Positions 18,141-30,900 of a DNA stretch of 64,000 bases are shown here, piece after piece. The DNA comes from Cryomorpha sp963836915. GTDB lineage: Bacteria; Bacteroidota; Bacteroidia; Flavobacteriales_D; Cryomorphaceae. The position numbers and the translations under genes were made by a program. The notes beneath the pieces were generated by a model. It was not told the origin of the DNA. It did no database searches and worked only from the letters and a program-made list of their open reading frames with translations. The DNA is taken from positions 2,480,001 through 2,544,000 of the forward strand of contig CAWILH010000002.1 in assembly GCA_963836915.1 (NCBI GenBank). Reading direction: 5' to 3'. Each line of letters begins with the position of its first letter. Within the stretch, counting starts at the first letter, position 1.

Positions 18141-19448
18141 ATGCTTTACGGAATGAAAACCATGTTTGCGACTTTTTGCTTCTTGACCTTTTGGTCTGGC
18201 GCGAGTGCGCAATGGGAAAAAATTTACGAAAGCGAGAACAATTATTTCGAGCATCTTGATGTAGACTTCGTGAGTAACGACTTTGGATGTACTATTGGCT
18301 ATGACTCTAATCTGGGCTCAGGGTTTATTATGAGAACTGAAGATGGTGGTTTGACTTGGGATACCCTGTATATTGACGATTCTTTTCTTCGATCCATTTG
18401 CTTCGCCTCGGCTGATACTGCCTTTATAGCTTTCATAAAGAGCTCGCAGTTAGGTGTTCTTAGATCAATTGATGCAGGGGTTTCATGGCAGCTTATGCAA
18501 GATTCGCTTGCTTTGTTTAATCCAAGCGAATTGTCCATAAGAGCTTTCGATTCGAACAGAATAATTATCGGTGCAGCTAATATTTCAATTATTTCAACCG
18601 ATGGAGGATTGAATTGGAATGTAATCACAAACAATCCCAATGATGGAGAGCGTGGCATCGATGTGCTAGATTCAATCTATGCAGGTACTTCAAGTGGCTT
18701 CTTGGTGTACTCCTATGATCACGCTACCACTTTTGATTTCGAGTACATTTTAGACAATGCATCCAGTTCTGAAATTGACCTTTACGGCGATAAATTCATT
18801 TTGAGCGGTACAGGGCAAGATGGTGGAAATGAGCAATTCCCATTCTTTAATTATGCTAAGCTTGGTGTTGGAAACATTTTAAGTTTAGAACATACAATCT
18901 TGCAATTCCCATTCATTCGAACGTTTACGGACGTAGAATTTGCCTCTGAACTCATTGTCTACGCAACGGGTTGGCCGCTCCAAAATCCCAACGGCCATTT
19001 CATGAAATCTGTTGACGGTGGCCATCACTGGTTCACCCAAAACACCATGGAAGATGAACCCTTTCCGTACTCACGTTTCGACAATCTGAGCTGTGTGAAT
19101 GATACCGTTTGCTACGCGGCCTTCGGTGGTATTATCTATAAAACCACCAATGGCGGTGGTTTCTTGATCGACCCTGTCCAAGAAGTTTCGCTCTCTGTAA
19201 AAGAGATCAAGGACGATGTCAACTTTTCCATCGCGCCAAACCCATCTTCAGGTGCAATTACCATCCGATCGGAGAAGGAAAAGCTCTTAAAAGTGGGCGT
19301 CTATGATCTGCAAGGAAAGGAAGTTTATAGCAGCTTTCCACAGGATTTTGGTGCTACCATCGATTTGCAGACCCACGGAAAAGGGATGTATATTATTCAA
19401 GTGATGGCGGGCGATCAGATAAGGACCGCCAAAGTGGTGGTGGAGTAA
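18141..19448 (+). CDS. YCF48-like beta-propeller protein with T9SS type A sorting domain (paralogue 2)
   Basis: 435 residues from 18141; an in-frame ATG at 18153 (MKTMFATFCFL) is an equally good start. It has a signal peptide ending GASAQ, Asp-box repeats (MRTEDGGLTWDTLYI, LRSIDAGVSWQLMQD, ISTDGGLNWNVITN), then a stretch beginning LQNPNGHFMKSVDGGHHW that is almost the same in DNA as in paralogue 1 through to the stop. The T9SS tail is NFSIAPNPSSGAITIRSE to TAKVVVE. The gene lies 17 bases after paralogue 1, and the spacer (TAAGGGTCAAAAATGGAACT) is repeated with few changes before paralogue 3, consistent with duplication of gene plus spacer. Confidence 0.8.
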   Translation: MLYGMKTMFATFCFLTFWSGASAQWEKIYESENNYFEHLDVDFVSNDFGCTIGYDSNLGSGFIMRTEDGGLTWDTLYIDDSFLRSICFASADTAFIAFIKSSQLGVLRSIDAGVSWQLMQDSLALFNPSELSIRAFDSNRIIIGAANISIISTDGGLNWNVITNNPNDGERGIDVLDSIYAGTSSGFLVYSYDHATTFDFEYILDNASSSEIDLYGDKFILSGTGQDGGNEQFPFFNYAKLGVGNILSLEHTILQFPFIRTFTDVEFASELIVYATGWPLQNPNGHFMKSVDGGHHWFTQNTMEDEPFPYSRFDNLSCVNDTVCYAAFGGIIYKTTNGGGFLIDPVQEVSLSVKEIKDDVNFSIAPNPSSGAITIRSEKEKLLKVGVYDLQGKEVYSSFPQDFGATIDLQTHGKGMYIIQVMAGDQIRTAKVVVE

Positions 19449-19465
19449 GGGTCAATAATGAAATT

Positions 19466-20773
19466 ATGTTCAAAAGATTAAAAACCAGCTTCGCTACATT
19501 GTGCTTTTTGACCTTCTGGTTTGGCGCGAGTGCCCAATGGGATATTATTCACGAAGGGGGAAACAATGGCGGCCATCGTGATTTGTTCTTCTTGAACAAT
19601 GATAGTGGGTTTGTAATAGGCAGTAACCCTGAAGGATCTTTTATTCTGCGGACCAGGGATGGTGGTGCCGCATGGGATTCTTTATGGTTTGACAACCACT
19701 TCTTTCGGTCACTATATTTCCCTAGTATAGACACGGGTTATGTCAGTTGCTTTTTTCAAAGTACCATATCAGTAATGCGAACTATTGATGGGGGGGACTC
19801 TTGGCTTCGTATTGCCGATAGCCTCGAGTTCGCAAATGAAATACCATATGCAATTTCCTTTTTTGACAACAATAATGGAATAATCAATCTGCAGGGATGG
19901 GCTGCAAAAACAACCGATGCCGGCGAAACGTGGGATGTTTTTGATAATTTCCCAGCTGGAGGTGGGACACGGGACGGAGATGCTAAAGAAAATATTTTCG
20001 TTGGGCTTGACGGAACAATTCTCATTTCTAGCTTCGATTTAGGGATGACTTTCGACCACGACACGATAAGCTATCAAGGGTCACATATATTTAGCTGGCT
20101 TAAAGATCATCGTTTTATAAGCTCTGCGATTGGAGGCTACGGTTTTCAACTTGGTTTTAATCAATTCAGCTTTGGAATTGTAACCATAGGAAATCTTTCA
20201 ACAGATGCCTACAATGTCTCGTATTTCCCAAATTTAGTGAGAGTTCTTGGCGTCTGCTGGAGCACTGAAGACATCATGTATGCTATTTGTATTCCCGCAG
20301 CTTTCGAAGGCGAAGAAATTAAATTCCTTATGAAATCAATTGACGGTGGCCAGCATTGGTATTACCAACAAATTAATGATCCTTATTATTTTGGTACGGA
20401 GAGCATATTTTGTCCAACGGACTCAGTCTGCTATGCAGTAGGCGGCAATAATGCTTATATCTATAAAACATCCAACGGTGGCGGCCCATTGCTCGATCAA
20501 GTAAATCAAATCCCACTTTCGGTCAAAGAGATATCCGACGACATTGATTTCTCCATCGCCCCAAATCCTTCTGCGGGAGTATTCATCATCCGCTCAGAGC
20601 GGGAAGCGCTCAGCCAGCTAAGCATCTACGACCTTCAAGGAAAGGAAATCCTATCGATCTTTCCAAAAGACTTTACGGCCACTATAAATCTGGAGCCTTT
20701 TGGTACCGGTCTCTATATCGTACAGGTTTTGGCAGGTGATAAAATACGAACGGCCAAGGTGGTGGTGGAGTAG
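19466..20773 (+). CDS. YCF48-like beta-propeller protein with T9SS type A sorting domain (paralogue 3)
   Basis: 435 residues. The signal peptide (LKTSFATLCFLTFWFGASAQ) is close to that of paralogue 2. The Asp-box repeats are recognisable (LRTRDGGAAWDSLWF, MRTIDGGDSWLRIADS, AKTTDAGETWDVFDN, MKSIDGGQHWYYQQ). The T9SS tail is diverged (DFSIAPNPSAGVFIIRSE, LYIVQVLAGDKIRTAKVVVE). It is the most distant of the three copies, so it did not share the homogenisation seen between paralogues 1 and 2. It is last in the propeller operon; a weakly spaced region separates it from the ChaN-like gene. Confidence 0.8.
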   Translation: MFKRLKTSFATLCFLTFWFGASAQWDIIHEGGNNGGHRDLFFLNNDSGFVIGSNPEGSFILRTRDGGAAWDSLWFDNHFFRSLYFPSIDTGYVSCFFQSTISVMRTIDGGDSWLRIADSLEFANEIPYAISFFDNNNGIINLQGWAAKTTDAGETWDVFDNFPAGGGTRDGDAKENIFVGLDGTILISSFDLGMTFDHDTISYQGSHIFSWLKDHRFISSAIGGYGFQLGFNQFSFGIVTIGNLSTDAYNVSYFPNLVRVLGVCWSTEDIMYAICIPAAFEGEEIKFLMKSIDGGQHWYYQQINDPYYFGTESIFCPTDSVCYAVGGNNAYIYKTSNGGGPLLDQVNQIPLSVKEISDDIDFSIAPNPSAGVFIIRSEREALSQLSIYDLQGKEILSIFPKDFTATINLEPFGTGLYIVQVLAGDKIRTAKVVVE

Positions 20774-20905
20774 ATTTTTTGCAGATCACAAAAATGCGAC
20801 CCGAGATTATTGCCTTTCTGTTCATCCAGTTCTCAGGCAAGGTCTGCCACCCTGCCCACATTATTCAGCCAAACCCCCTACCTTAGCCACCAAAAACCCA
20901 AAACC

Positions 20906-21759
20906 ATGCGCGCCGCCCTACTCCTTCTCAATTTACTTATTGTCAGCGCGCTCGCAGCCCAGCCCACCCATGCCTTTTTCGACTCTTCGGGTACTGCCCT
21001 CACCTATGCGCAGGTGATCGATAAAATGGCCGCCAGCGATGTGGTGCTCTTTGGGGAGCTGCATAACGACGCACTCGTGCATTGGGTCGAATACCGGGTG
21101 GCGTTGGATCTTCTATCGCGAGGGGCCTTACCATGGGTGCCGAGTTTTTTGAACGGGACAATCAATTGCTCATCGACGAATATCAAGCGGGACTGCTCAC
21201 CGACAGCCGGTTTGAAGAAGAAGCCAGGCTCTGGCCGAATTATGTTACCGATTATAAGCCCCTGCTAAAGCTCGCCAATGATTCGGGGATCACGTTTATC
21301 GCTACCAATATTCCCCGAAGGTATGCAGCCCTGGTGGCCAAGCAGGGTGCCGATAGCCTTCAATACCTTTCGGCGGAAGCCAAAAAACTGATCCCTTCGC
21401 TGCCGCTAAAATTCTCATTGGAAACCCCCGGCTATAGCGGTCTGCTCGAAATGATGGGCGGCCATGGGATGGGAATGAAAGCTGAAAATTTTGCGAAAGC
21501 ACAGGCCATAAAAGATGCCACCATGGCCGAATCGATCTTGAAAAATCTTGAAAAAGACAAAATCTTCCTGCACTTCAATGGCGATTTTCACTCCGCTTAT
21601 TATGGGGGCATCTATTGGTATCTGAAACAAGAACGGCCAAAACTCGCCATCGCCACACTCAAGGTGTTTACCGCCCCACAGCCAGGGTTCAGCCCGGGCT
21701 ACGCGGGCAGCGGAGACATTATACTGGTGGTGGTAGATGACTTTACCAAGACGCATTAA
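20906..21759 (+). CDS. ChaN-like (haem-uptake/Tiki superfamily) protein, frameshifted
   Basis: About 284 residues if read as one gene from the ATG at 20906. A signal peptide (LLLLNLLIVSALAAQ) precedes the family opening DVVLFGELHNDALVHW, which contains the conserved GE.H motif. After the break come MGAEFFERDNQLLIDEY, DYKPLLKLANDSGITFIATN and FLHFNGDFHSAYYGGI, which has the second conserved His region. The reading frame shifts at the GGGG run 21122-21125; adding one G gives LSRGGLTMGAEFF. ChaN proteins bind haem, and the wider superfamily includes metal-dependent proteases. The role here is unknown. Confidence 0.7.
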
Positions 21760-21922
21760 CGCGCAATAGCTTGGCTTGCGCCAAGCTCCACACCGATCTC
21801 CACAGCCCAAATAATAGGGTTTCTAAAAAAATGTAACCGCAATAAATAAGTGGCGTATACGAACCGCTGTGCCTTGTCCAAATGTGGCCAAACGTGCAGC
21901 AAAACCCACTTAACTATACGTG

Positions 21923-24900
21923 ATGTTACCTAATCCCCTTAAAGTTTCCACGCCAGTAGTTCGTCTGGCCGTTATCCTTCTTTTCTCCGTTTGGGCCGTG
22001 CTCTACGCAGCAATGTCCCATGCACAAACGAGCGATGAGTTCTGGCTCGCACCCCCCGAAGTTACACAGGGGCATGCCGGTAGTACGCCTGATTTTCGTG
22101 CGACTATCTGCTGGCTCCGACCCAGCAGATGTTACGATCTCCATGCCGGCCAATGTTGCAGGCTTCAATGGGGGTGTACCGATCGTGGTAAACCTATTGC
22201 CAAACCAGTCGCAGACGATCAACATGAACGCCTTCGTGAACATTCTCGAAACGCGGCCTGCCAACACCGTTCTCGAACACTGGACTCAAAATTTCTTCGA
22301 CAGCCGATATCACGGCGATCTACGAAGTAAGCCCCGGAAACAATCCCGACATTTGGGCATTGAAAGGGCGCAATGGTCTGGGCACGGAGTTTTACACACC
22401 CATGCAAAATATTTGGAGAAACGGTAATTATTCTCCGACTCCCTACACCAGTTTCGACATCGTAGCAACGGAAGATAACACTACCATTCTCATCTATCCC
22501 ACCAGCGATCTTGATGGGGGTCAGCCTGCATTTCAGAGCTTTACCGTTACCCTCAATGAAGGGCAGACCTATTCGGCATCGGTTACCAGCAACGTTGCTG
22601 CCAATAATCCTACAGGATCGGCCGTACTTTCCGATAAGCCGATAGCGGTATCGGTAAAAGATGACTCGGTAAATCCCACCGGAGCTGGTTGCCGCGACCT
22701 GATGGGAGATCAGTTGGTGCCCGTCAACATCGTGGGCCAGCAATACATTGTAAACAAGGGTGGCCTCACCGTCTCAGATGGTGATAATGCCTATGTAGTG
22801 GCTACGGCCAATAATACCAAGATATACCGCGATAGTATACTCGTTGCAACATTATTTGCCGGCGAGACTTTTCGTGTTCAGATTACCAACGCGCTCACAT
22901 CTATAGTAGGTAGCAAGCCGTTCTACTGTATCCACGTTACCGGTTTCGGCTGCGAGGTAGGTATGGCGCTTCTTCCGCCCTTGAACTGTGCCGGATCGGA
23001 GCAGGTAAGCTTTGTGCGTTCAACCACTGAAAGCTTCTTTTTGAACCTTTTGGTGCCAGCCGGTGCCGAAGGGGGCTTCGTACTCAATGGAGATTCCAAC
23101 ATCGTGGCAGCTTCGGCATTCGCTGTAGTGCCCGCTACGGGAGGCGAATGGATGGGAGCGCGTATTCAGTTCACTACCACGGATATCCCTGCGGGCAATG
23201 CCAACTTATTAAAGAATTATATCGAGCCTTTCTCGCTCGGACTTATAAATGGTGGTTCCAGCTCGGGATGCCGCTTCGGTTACTTCTCTGAGTTTTCGGC
23301 CGAAATAATCGTAGATGCCGGGGCTGACCAGATAGTATGTGCCAATAAAATAACCCAGCTCGCTGGCGATATCAGCGGCGGTGCTACCCAAGGGGTGTGG
23401 ACTTCAAACGGTTCGGGATCTTTCTCGCCAGACGAATTTACGCTCGATGCTATTTACGAGCCCAGCCTTGCCGACCTTTCTTCGGGTGGCGTAACCTTAA
23501 AATTGACTTCTATCAGTAATTGTTTTCCGGTAGAAGATCTCGTGGATATCGAGTACACCCCTGCCCCGATCGTAGAAGCCGGTGCGCCCATCAATGCATG
23601 TGCCAATAACACGACCGTAACCTTGAGCGGCACCGTAGATATAGCGTCTGGTGGACTCTGGAGCGGTGGCGCAGGAACGTATGGTTCTGGCGCCGGTAAC
23701 CTGAACACTACCTATACGCCAACTGCAGCCGAAGTCTCTGCGGGTAGCCTAAAGCTATTCCTTACCTCTACGGGAAATGGAAATTGCTTCGCCGAGATAG
23801 ATTCTGTACTTATCACTTTTGGCCCTTCGCCTACGGCAAATGCTGGTGCTGATCAAACCAAATGTGCAAATAACAATACCGTACAGCTTATCGGTGCCGT
23901 GACCGGAGCGGGTGGCGGCGAGTGGAGCGGCGGCGCGGGTTCTTATAGCCCTTCCAATCAGTCGCTCAGCCCTACCTACTTCCCCAGTGCTACCGAAGTA
24001 TTCAACGGTTCTGTTACCCTAACGCTTACCACCACTGCCAATGGCGGCTGTACCGCAGTGAGCGATCAGGTGGTACTCAATTTTACAGATGCCCCTACGG
24101 CCGATGCCGGTAGTGATCAAACGCTTTGTAAAAACAATGCCAATACCACCCTTAATGGAAACGTAACCACGGCTACCGGTGGCCAGTGGACGGGTGGCTC
24201 GGGAACTTATAACCCGAATGCGCAGACATTGAACGCGGTCTATACACCAACCCTCGCCGAACTTCTTTCAGGATCGCTTGCGCTAACACTTACCACCACC
24301 GGAAATGGGGACTGTGTAGCCGTGACAGATCAAATGACCATCACCTTTACCGATCCGCCAGTAGTAGAAGCTGGTGCAAATGGATCGGTATGTTCAAATA
24401 ATGCCACCATCGCATTGAACGGCTCGATAGCAGGCGCAAGCTTTGCAATCTGGTCTAATGGTGGCGGTAGTTTTGCGCCAAGCACTACGGCATTAAATGC
24501 AAATTATAGCCCTACCGCCGCAGAAATTGCGAGTGGTTCGGTAACGTTGAGACTTACATCCCTCGATAATGGCAATTGCTCGCCGGTAGTAGATAGTGTG
24601 ACCTACACCTTTACACCAGCCCCGACGGCCAATGCCGGAGCCGACCGCATCGCTTGTGAAAACAATCCTGCGGTGACGCTCAATGGCTCGATCACGATAG
24701 CTGGCGGCGGACAATGGTCCGGTGGCAGCGGTTCTTTCAGCCCCGATAACACGACATTGAATGCGGTCTATACGGCCACAGCATCAGAGATCTCCAGCGG
24801 GTCGGTTACCCTTACGCTAGCTACTACGGCCAATGGTAACTGCTCATCGGAAGCAGATCAAATGACTATCTCATTTAGCGATGAGCCCACTGCCAATGCG

Positions 24901-27900
24901 GCCAAACCAAGTGCTCTGCGCCAATAATGCAGCCATCACCTTGGCAGGAGCCGTAACCATAGCCAGCGGTGGTACATGGAGCGGTGGACTCGGTACCTAT
25001 AACCCAAATGCAAATACGCTCAACGCGACTTATACGCCTACTACTGCCGAAATAAATTCAGGTTCGCTCACGCTTACCCTGTCTACCACCGGCAATGGAA
25101 CGTGTAATGCAGTCCCAGATCAAGTAGAATTTACCTTTACCGCTGCACCGACCGTAGAAGCCGGAGCTCCGATTTCGGTATGCTCAAATAATGCTCAGGT
25201 AAGCTTGGGGGGAACCGTAACCATAGCTTCTGGCGGCACGTGGAGCGGCGGCTTGGGCAGCTTTGTACCAAATGCCAACAACTTAAACGCACTTTATAAT
25301 CCAACTCCTGCCGAAATAGCAGCCGGATCACTCGTTCTTACCCTTACCTCTACTGGCAACGGTACCTGTACCGCGGTAGACGACTTCGTGAACATCACGT
25401 TCACCCTTTCGCCCACTGCCAATGCGGGTACCGATCAAACCGTATGTGCCAATAGTGCATTGGTAAATCTCAATGGGTCAGTTAACCTTGCCAGCGGAGG
25501 AATCTGGAGCGGTGGTAGCGGTACGTTCTCACCCAATAATACTTCGCTGGGGGCAACCTATACGCCTTCACCAGCCGAAATCACTGCCGGAACGTTAAAC
25601 CTTACCCTTACCACCACTGGAAATGCAAATTGTAATGCAGTGACAGATCAAATGACCATAACCATTACACCTGCCCCAGTCGTAAATGCCGGAACAGGAT
25701 CAGAATTTTGTTCTAATAACCCACTTCTTACCCTTAGCGGTTCGGTTACGGGAGCTACTGGTGGAACTTGGAGTGGTGGTAGTGGAACTTTTGCACCCAA
25801 TGCAAATGACCTGAATGCTACTTACGCACCCAGCCAAAGTGAAATAAACAGCGGTTCGCTCACCCTTACCCTCACATCTACTGGCAATGGTACCTGTACG
25901 CCGGTAAGCAACACGGTAACCTATACTTTCGGCCCTTCACCCACCGCCGATGCCGGCGTAGATCGAAGCCTTTGCTCGAATAACGCCGAAGCCAACCTGG
26001 TAGGTGCAGTAACGATAGCCACCGGTGGGACCTGGAGCGGCGGTGCCGGTAACTTTAGCCCAAGCGTAAACAGCTTAAACGTATTCTATACGCCGACCCC
26101 CGCAGAACTTACTGCCGGAACGGTGACCCTAAAACTCACCACTACTGGCAATGGGAATTGTAATGCGGTAGTAGATAGCGTGAAAATCACGTATACCGCT
26201 GCACCCACAGCCAGCGCTGGCAATGACCGAACCGTATGTGGTAATAATCCCGAAGTGACCCTAAACGGGGCGGTGACGGTAGCCACTGGCGGAGTATGGA
26301 GCGGTGGCACGGGCAGCTTTGACCTTAACAATACTACGCTGAATGCAACCTACACCCCATCTGCCGATGAAATTACAAATGGTTCGGCAACCCTTACCCT
26401 TACTACCACCGGAAACAACAATTGTAATCCAGTGAGCGACCAGATGGTGATCACCATCACCCCTGAGCCTACCGTAGATGCTGGGGCAGGATCAGAATTA
26501 TGTGCCAATAACGCCGTAATCGCGCTTAATGGTTCGGTAAATACTGCCCTCGGCGGAACTTGGAGCGGTGGAAATGGAACATTTGCGCCCAATGCAAATG
26601 ACCTGAATGCCAGCTATACCCCAAGCCAAGGCGAGATCAACGCAGGTACGCTTACACTCACGCTTACCTCTACGGGAAATGCAACTTGCGTAGCCGTATC
26701 AGATATGGTAACCTACACCTTCAGCCCTGCTCCAGTGGCAAATGCCGGGGCAGATCAAACGCTCTGTGCCAACAATGCCGAAGCCGTACTTACCGCATCG
26801 GTAACTATCGCTACCGGCGGCGTGTGGAGTGGCGGCTTGGGCAACTTCAGCCCAAGTGCCAATAGCCTCAATGCATTCTACACCCCGACCCCAACAGAAA
26901 TTGCGAATGGTACGGTGACCCTTACCCTTACTACCACAGGAAATGACGACTGTAACGCCGTGACCGACCAAGTGGTGATCACATTCACCCCGGCTCCATC
27001 GGCCAATGCAGGCACTGATAAAACGGTATGTGCAAACAATGCCGAAGTAAACCTGAGCGGATCGGTGAGCATAGCTACCGGTGGAACCTGGAGCGGTGGT
27101 ACGGGAACATTTACACCCGATGCCAACGCGCTTAACCCTACCTACACCCCGTCAGCACAAGATATAACGAATGGTGGCGTGACGCTTACCCTCACCACTA
27201 CGGGCAATGGACTCTGCAACGCAGTGACCGATGCTATGGTGATCACCATCACACCTGCACCGACGATTGATGCCGGCACTGGAGATGAATTTTGCGCCAA
27301 TAATGGTCTGATAAGCCTTAACGGAAGTGTAACTACAGCCACCGGGGCAACTTGGGGCGGCGGTAGCGGAACTTTTAGCCCCAATGCCAACACATTGAAT
27401 GCGACCTACCAGCCTAGCGCCGGTGAAATAAATAGTGGATCTATAACGCTTACCCTTACCTCGACCGGGAATGGAACGTGCACAGCCGTAGATGATATGG
27501 TGACGTATACCTTCGCTCCTTCCCCGACAGCAGAAGCCGGACCAAACCAGACCTTATGTGCCAATAATGCGGCCGTAAGCCTTGCTGGAGCGGTGACCAT
27601 AGCCACTGGTGGTACTTGGAGTGGTGGTGCAGGAACCTTTGCACCCAATGCCAATGCGCTCAATGCAACCTATACCCCAACCACGGCCGAACTGACCGCG
27701 GGCACGCTCATACTGCGACTCACCACCACCGGAAATGGGGACTGTATAGCGGTGAAAGACAGCTTGACCCTTACGTTCTCACCAGCTCCTACCGCCAACG
27801 CAGGAACAGATAAGACGGTATGCGCCAATAATGTAGAAGTAAATCTAAACGGATCGGTTTCTATCGCTACCGGCGGAGTATGGAGCGGTGGCTCAGGAAC

Positions 27901-30900
27901 GTTTGATCCTGCCAATAATACCCTAAACCCTATCTATACCCCTTCGGCACCAGAGATAGCCAATGGGTCGGTAACCCTTACCCTTACCACTACGGGTAAT
28001 GGTACCTGCAACGCGGTAAGCGATCAAGTGCTGGTCACCATTAATCCAGAACCAATAGTAGATGCAGGTACCGATTTGGTGATCTGTTCCAACAATGCAG
28101 TTTTTGATCTTAGCGGATCGGTGCTCAATGCCGGCGGCGGACAATGGTCTGGTGGGCTTGGAATCTATGATGCCAACAATACAGATCTTAGTGCTACGTA
28201 CACTCCTACTATTCCGGAGATCGTATCTGGCCAGATTACCTTTACCCTTACCTCTACTGCCAATGCAGGATGTGTGGCCGTGACCGATCAAATGCTGGTT
28301 ACCTTCACCCCTTCACCTACGGTAAATGCAGGTACAGACATCACCCTTTGTGCTACGGCACCTACTGCAAGTCTCAATGGCAACTTTACCGTATCGGGTG
28401 GAGCCCAATGGTCTGGCGGAGCTGGTAGTTTTTCTCCAAACGTATTGAGCCCTACCGCTTCTTACACCCCAACTGCCGCAGAAGTGGCAAGCGGAAGCGT
28501 TACGCTCACCCTCACTACTATTTCCAATGGAAACTGTAATGCAGTGAGCGATCAGGTGACCATCTTCTTTGATGTGCAGCCTACCGTAAATGCTGGCGCA
28601 AACCTTACTACCTGCGCCAATAACGCAGTGGTGAACCTAAATGGGTCATTTGCCAATGCCAGCGGTGTCGAATGGTCGGGTGGACTCGGATTCTTCAATC
28701 CAGATGATGAGAACCCGAGCTCGACCTACACCCCTTCCAATGCCGAGATTATAAATGGGGGAGTAACCCTTACCCTGACCACTACAGGCTCTGGGGCATG
28801 TGCTTCGGTAAGCGACAATGTAAACATCAACATCAACCCTACGCCGATCGTATCTGCAGGGCCAGATGTAACGCTTTGCGCAAATAACAATACCATAAAC
28901 CTAAGTGGATCGGTACAATTTGCCGGGGGAGGACAGTGGAGCGGTGGTTCTGGTGCGTTTACACCAAATGTAAATGCCCTTACCGCTAGCTACCAGCCGA
29001 GCGCTGGCGATGTATCTGCCGGATTCGTAACGCTTACGCTTACCAGCACCGGAAATGCAACGTGCAACCCTGTGACCGATCAGATTACCATCACCTTCAC
29101 ACCGGCACCCATTGCCGATGCCGGTCTCGATATCACAGCTTGTAAAAACAATGCCACCGTGCAATTGGATGGAGCATTTACCGTGGCCGAAGGTGCCAAC
29201 TGGACGGGTGGTTCAGGATCTTTCAATCCTGGAGCGTCTACCGGAAATGCCATGTACAGCCCTTCACAAAATGAATTGAACAACGGAAGCGTAACCCTTA
29301 CCTATACCACTTTTGGAAATGGCAATTGCCTTCCATCTACCGATCAGGTTACCCTTACCTTCACTCCTGCTCCCGAAGTAGAAGCTGGCGATGATTACTT
29401 CGCCTGTGTAGATGAGCTTGCAGTACCCCTTTCGGGAACGGTAACTGGCCCGACTACCACGGGCATCTGGAGCACTAGTGGCACAGGAGTATTCATCCCA
29501 AATGCCGGTGCGCTTAATGGCACCTATCAGGTTTCTTCACAAGATTCATTGGTAGGTCAGGTGGTGCTCACGCTTACCTCTACCAGCAATGGTTTATGTA
29601 CCCCCGTGACCGATCAATTGACGGTGTTCATATCACCTGCCGGAACTGCAAATGCAGGAGTTGACCAAATGGTATGTTCCAATAATCCCAACGCTTCATT
29701 GGTGGGACTCATTGGCGGTGCAGCCACAAACGGCTCATGGTCTACATCGGGGTCGGGTATCTTTACTCCCAATGCCAATGTAACCAATGTAACCTATATC
29801 CCAAGCGAGGCCGACCTTGCAGCGGGAAGCATTATAGCCACCTTTGCGGTAAATTCGTGTAACCAGGCAGTAGATGACGTACTCATCACCTATACCCCTA
29901 GCCCCGAAGTGGCCGCAGGAAACGACCTTACGGCCTGCTCTTCTGAAACGGAAGTAGACCTGAACGGCTTCGTAGGCGGAGCGTCAAACACCGGTACTTG
30001 GACTACCAGCGGAAGCGGAAACTTCGTGCCAAGCCCGAACGCACTCAATGCGACCTATGAATTTTCGGCGGCAGATCTTGCCGACCAAGTGATCACCCTT
30101 ACCCTAACCGCCACCAATATCGGAAACTGTGTGGGCGTATCGGATGCACTTACCTTAAACATATTCCCGCAAGGGACTGCCAATGCAGGTGCCGATGTAA
30201 TAGCATGTGAAAACAACCCAGAAATACAATTGAACGGATCGCTAACTGGCGCCGATCAAGCGCTCTGGTCCACCACTGGTACCGGAACATTTGCACCCAA
30301 TGCACAGTCGCTTACTACCACATACGTACCTAGCGAAGGTGACTTGGTAAACGGTGCCGTACAGATCATCTTGACCGCGGTAAACAGCTGTAACAACGCA
30401 CAAGACTTTGTAGCTGTGACCTTTACAGATGGGCCAGAAGTAGATGCGGGACCTGATCAAGCGGCCTGTGGAGATGTAATACCCTTCCAAATTAGCGGAA
30501 GTGTGAGCAATGCAGGTGGATCGATATGGACGACCACGGGTAATGGATCATTCCAAAATGCGAATAATCTGAATACCTTCTATGTAGCCAGCCAAGATGA
30601 TATCGATAATGGTGGAACCTTCTTGATACTTTCCTCTACGGGCAATGGAAATTGCTTTCCCGTGGCTGACTCTCTCTTTATAGACATCAATACTGGCGTA
30701 ACGGTAATAGCCGGGCCTGACCGACAGGCCTGTGAGCAGGCCGGATCGATACAGCTCTTTGGAGAAGTGTCAAATGGCTCAAGCACGGGAATTTGGTCTA
30801 CATCGGGCAACGGAGTATTCACTCCATCGGCCACCGCTTTAAATGCAGTATATCAATTTACAGCCACCGAAATAGCGGCCGGCGTGGTGACCATCTCACT

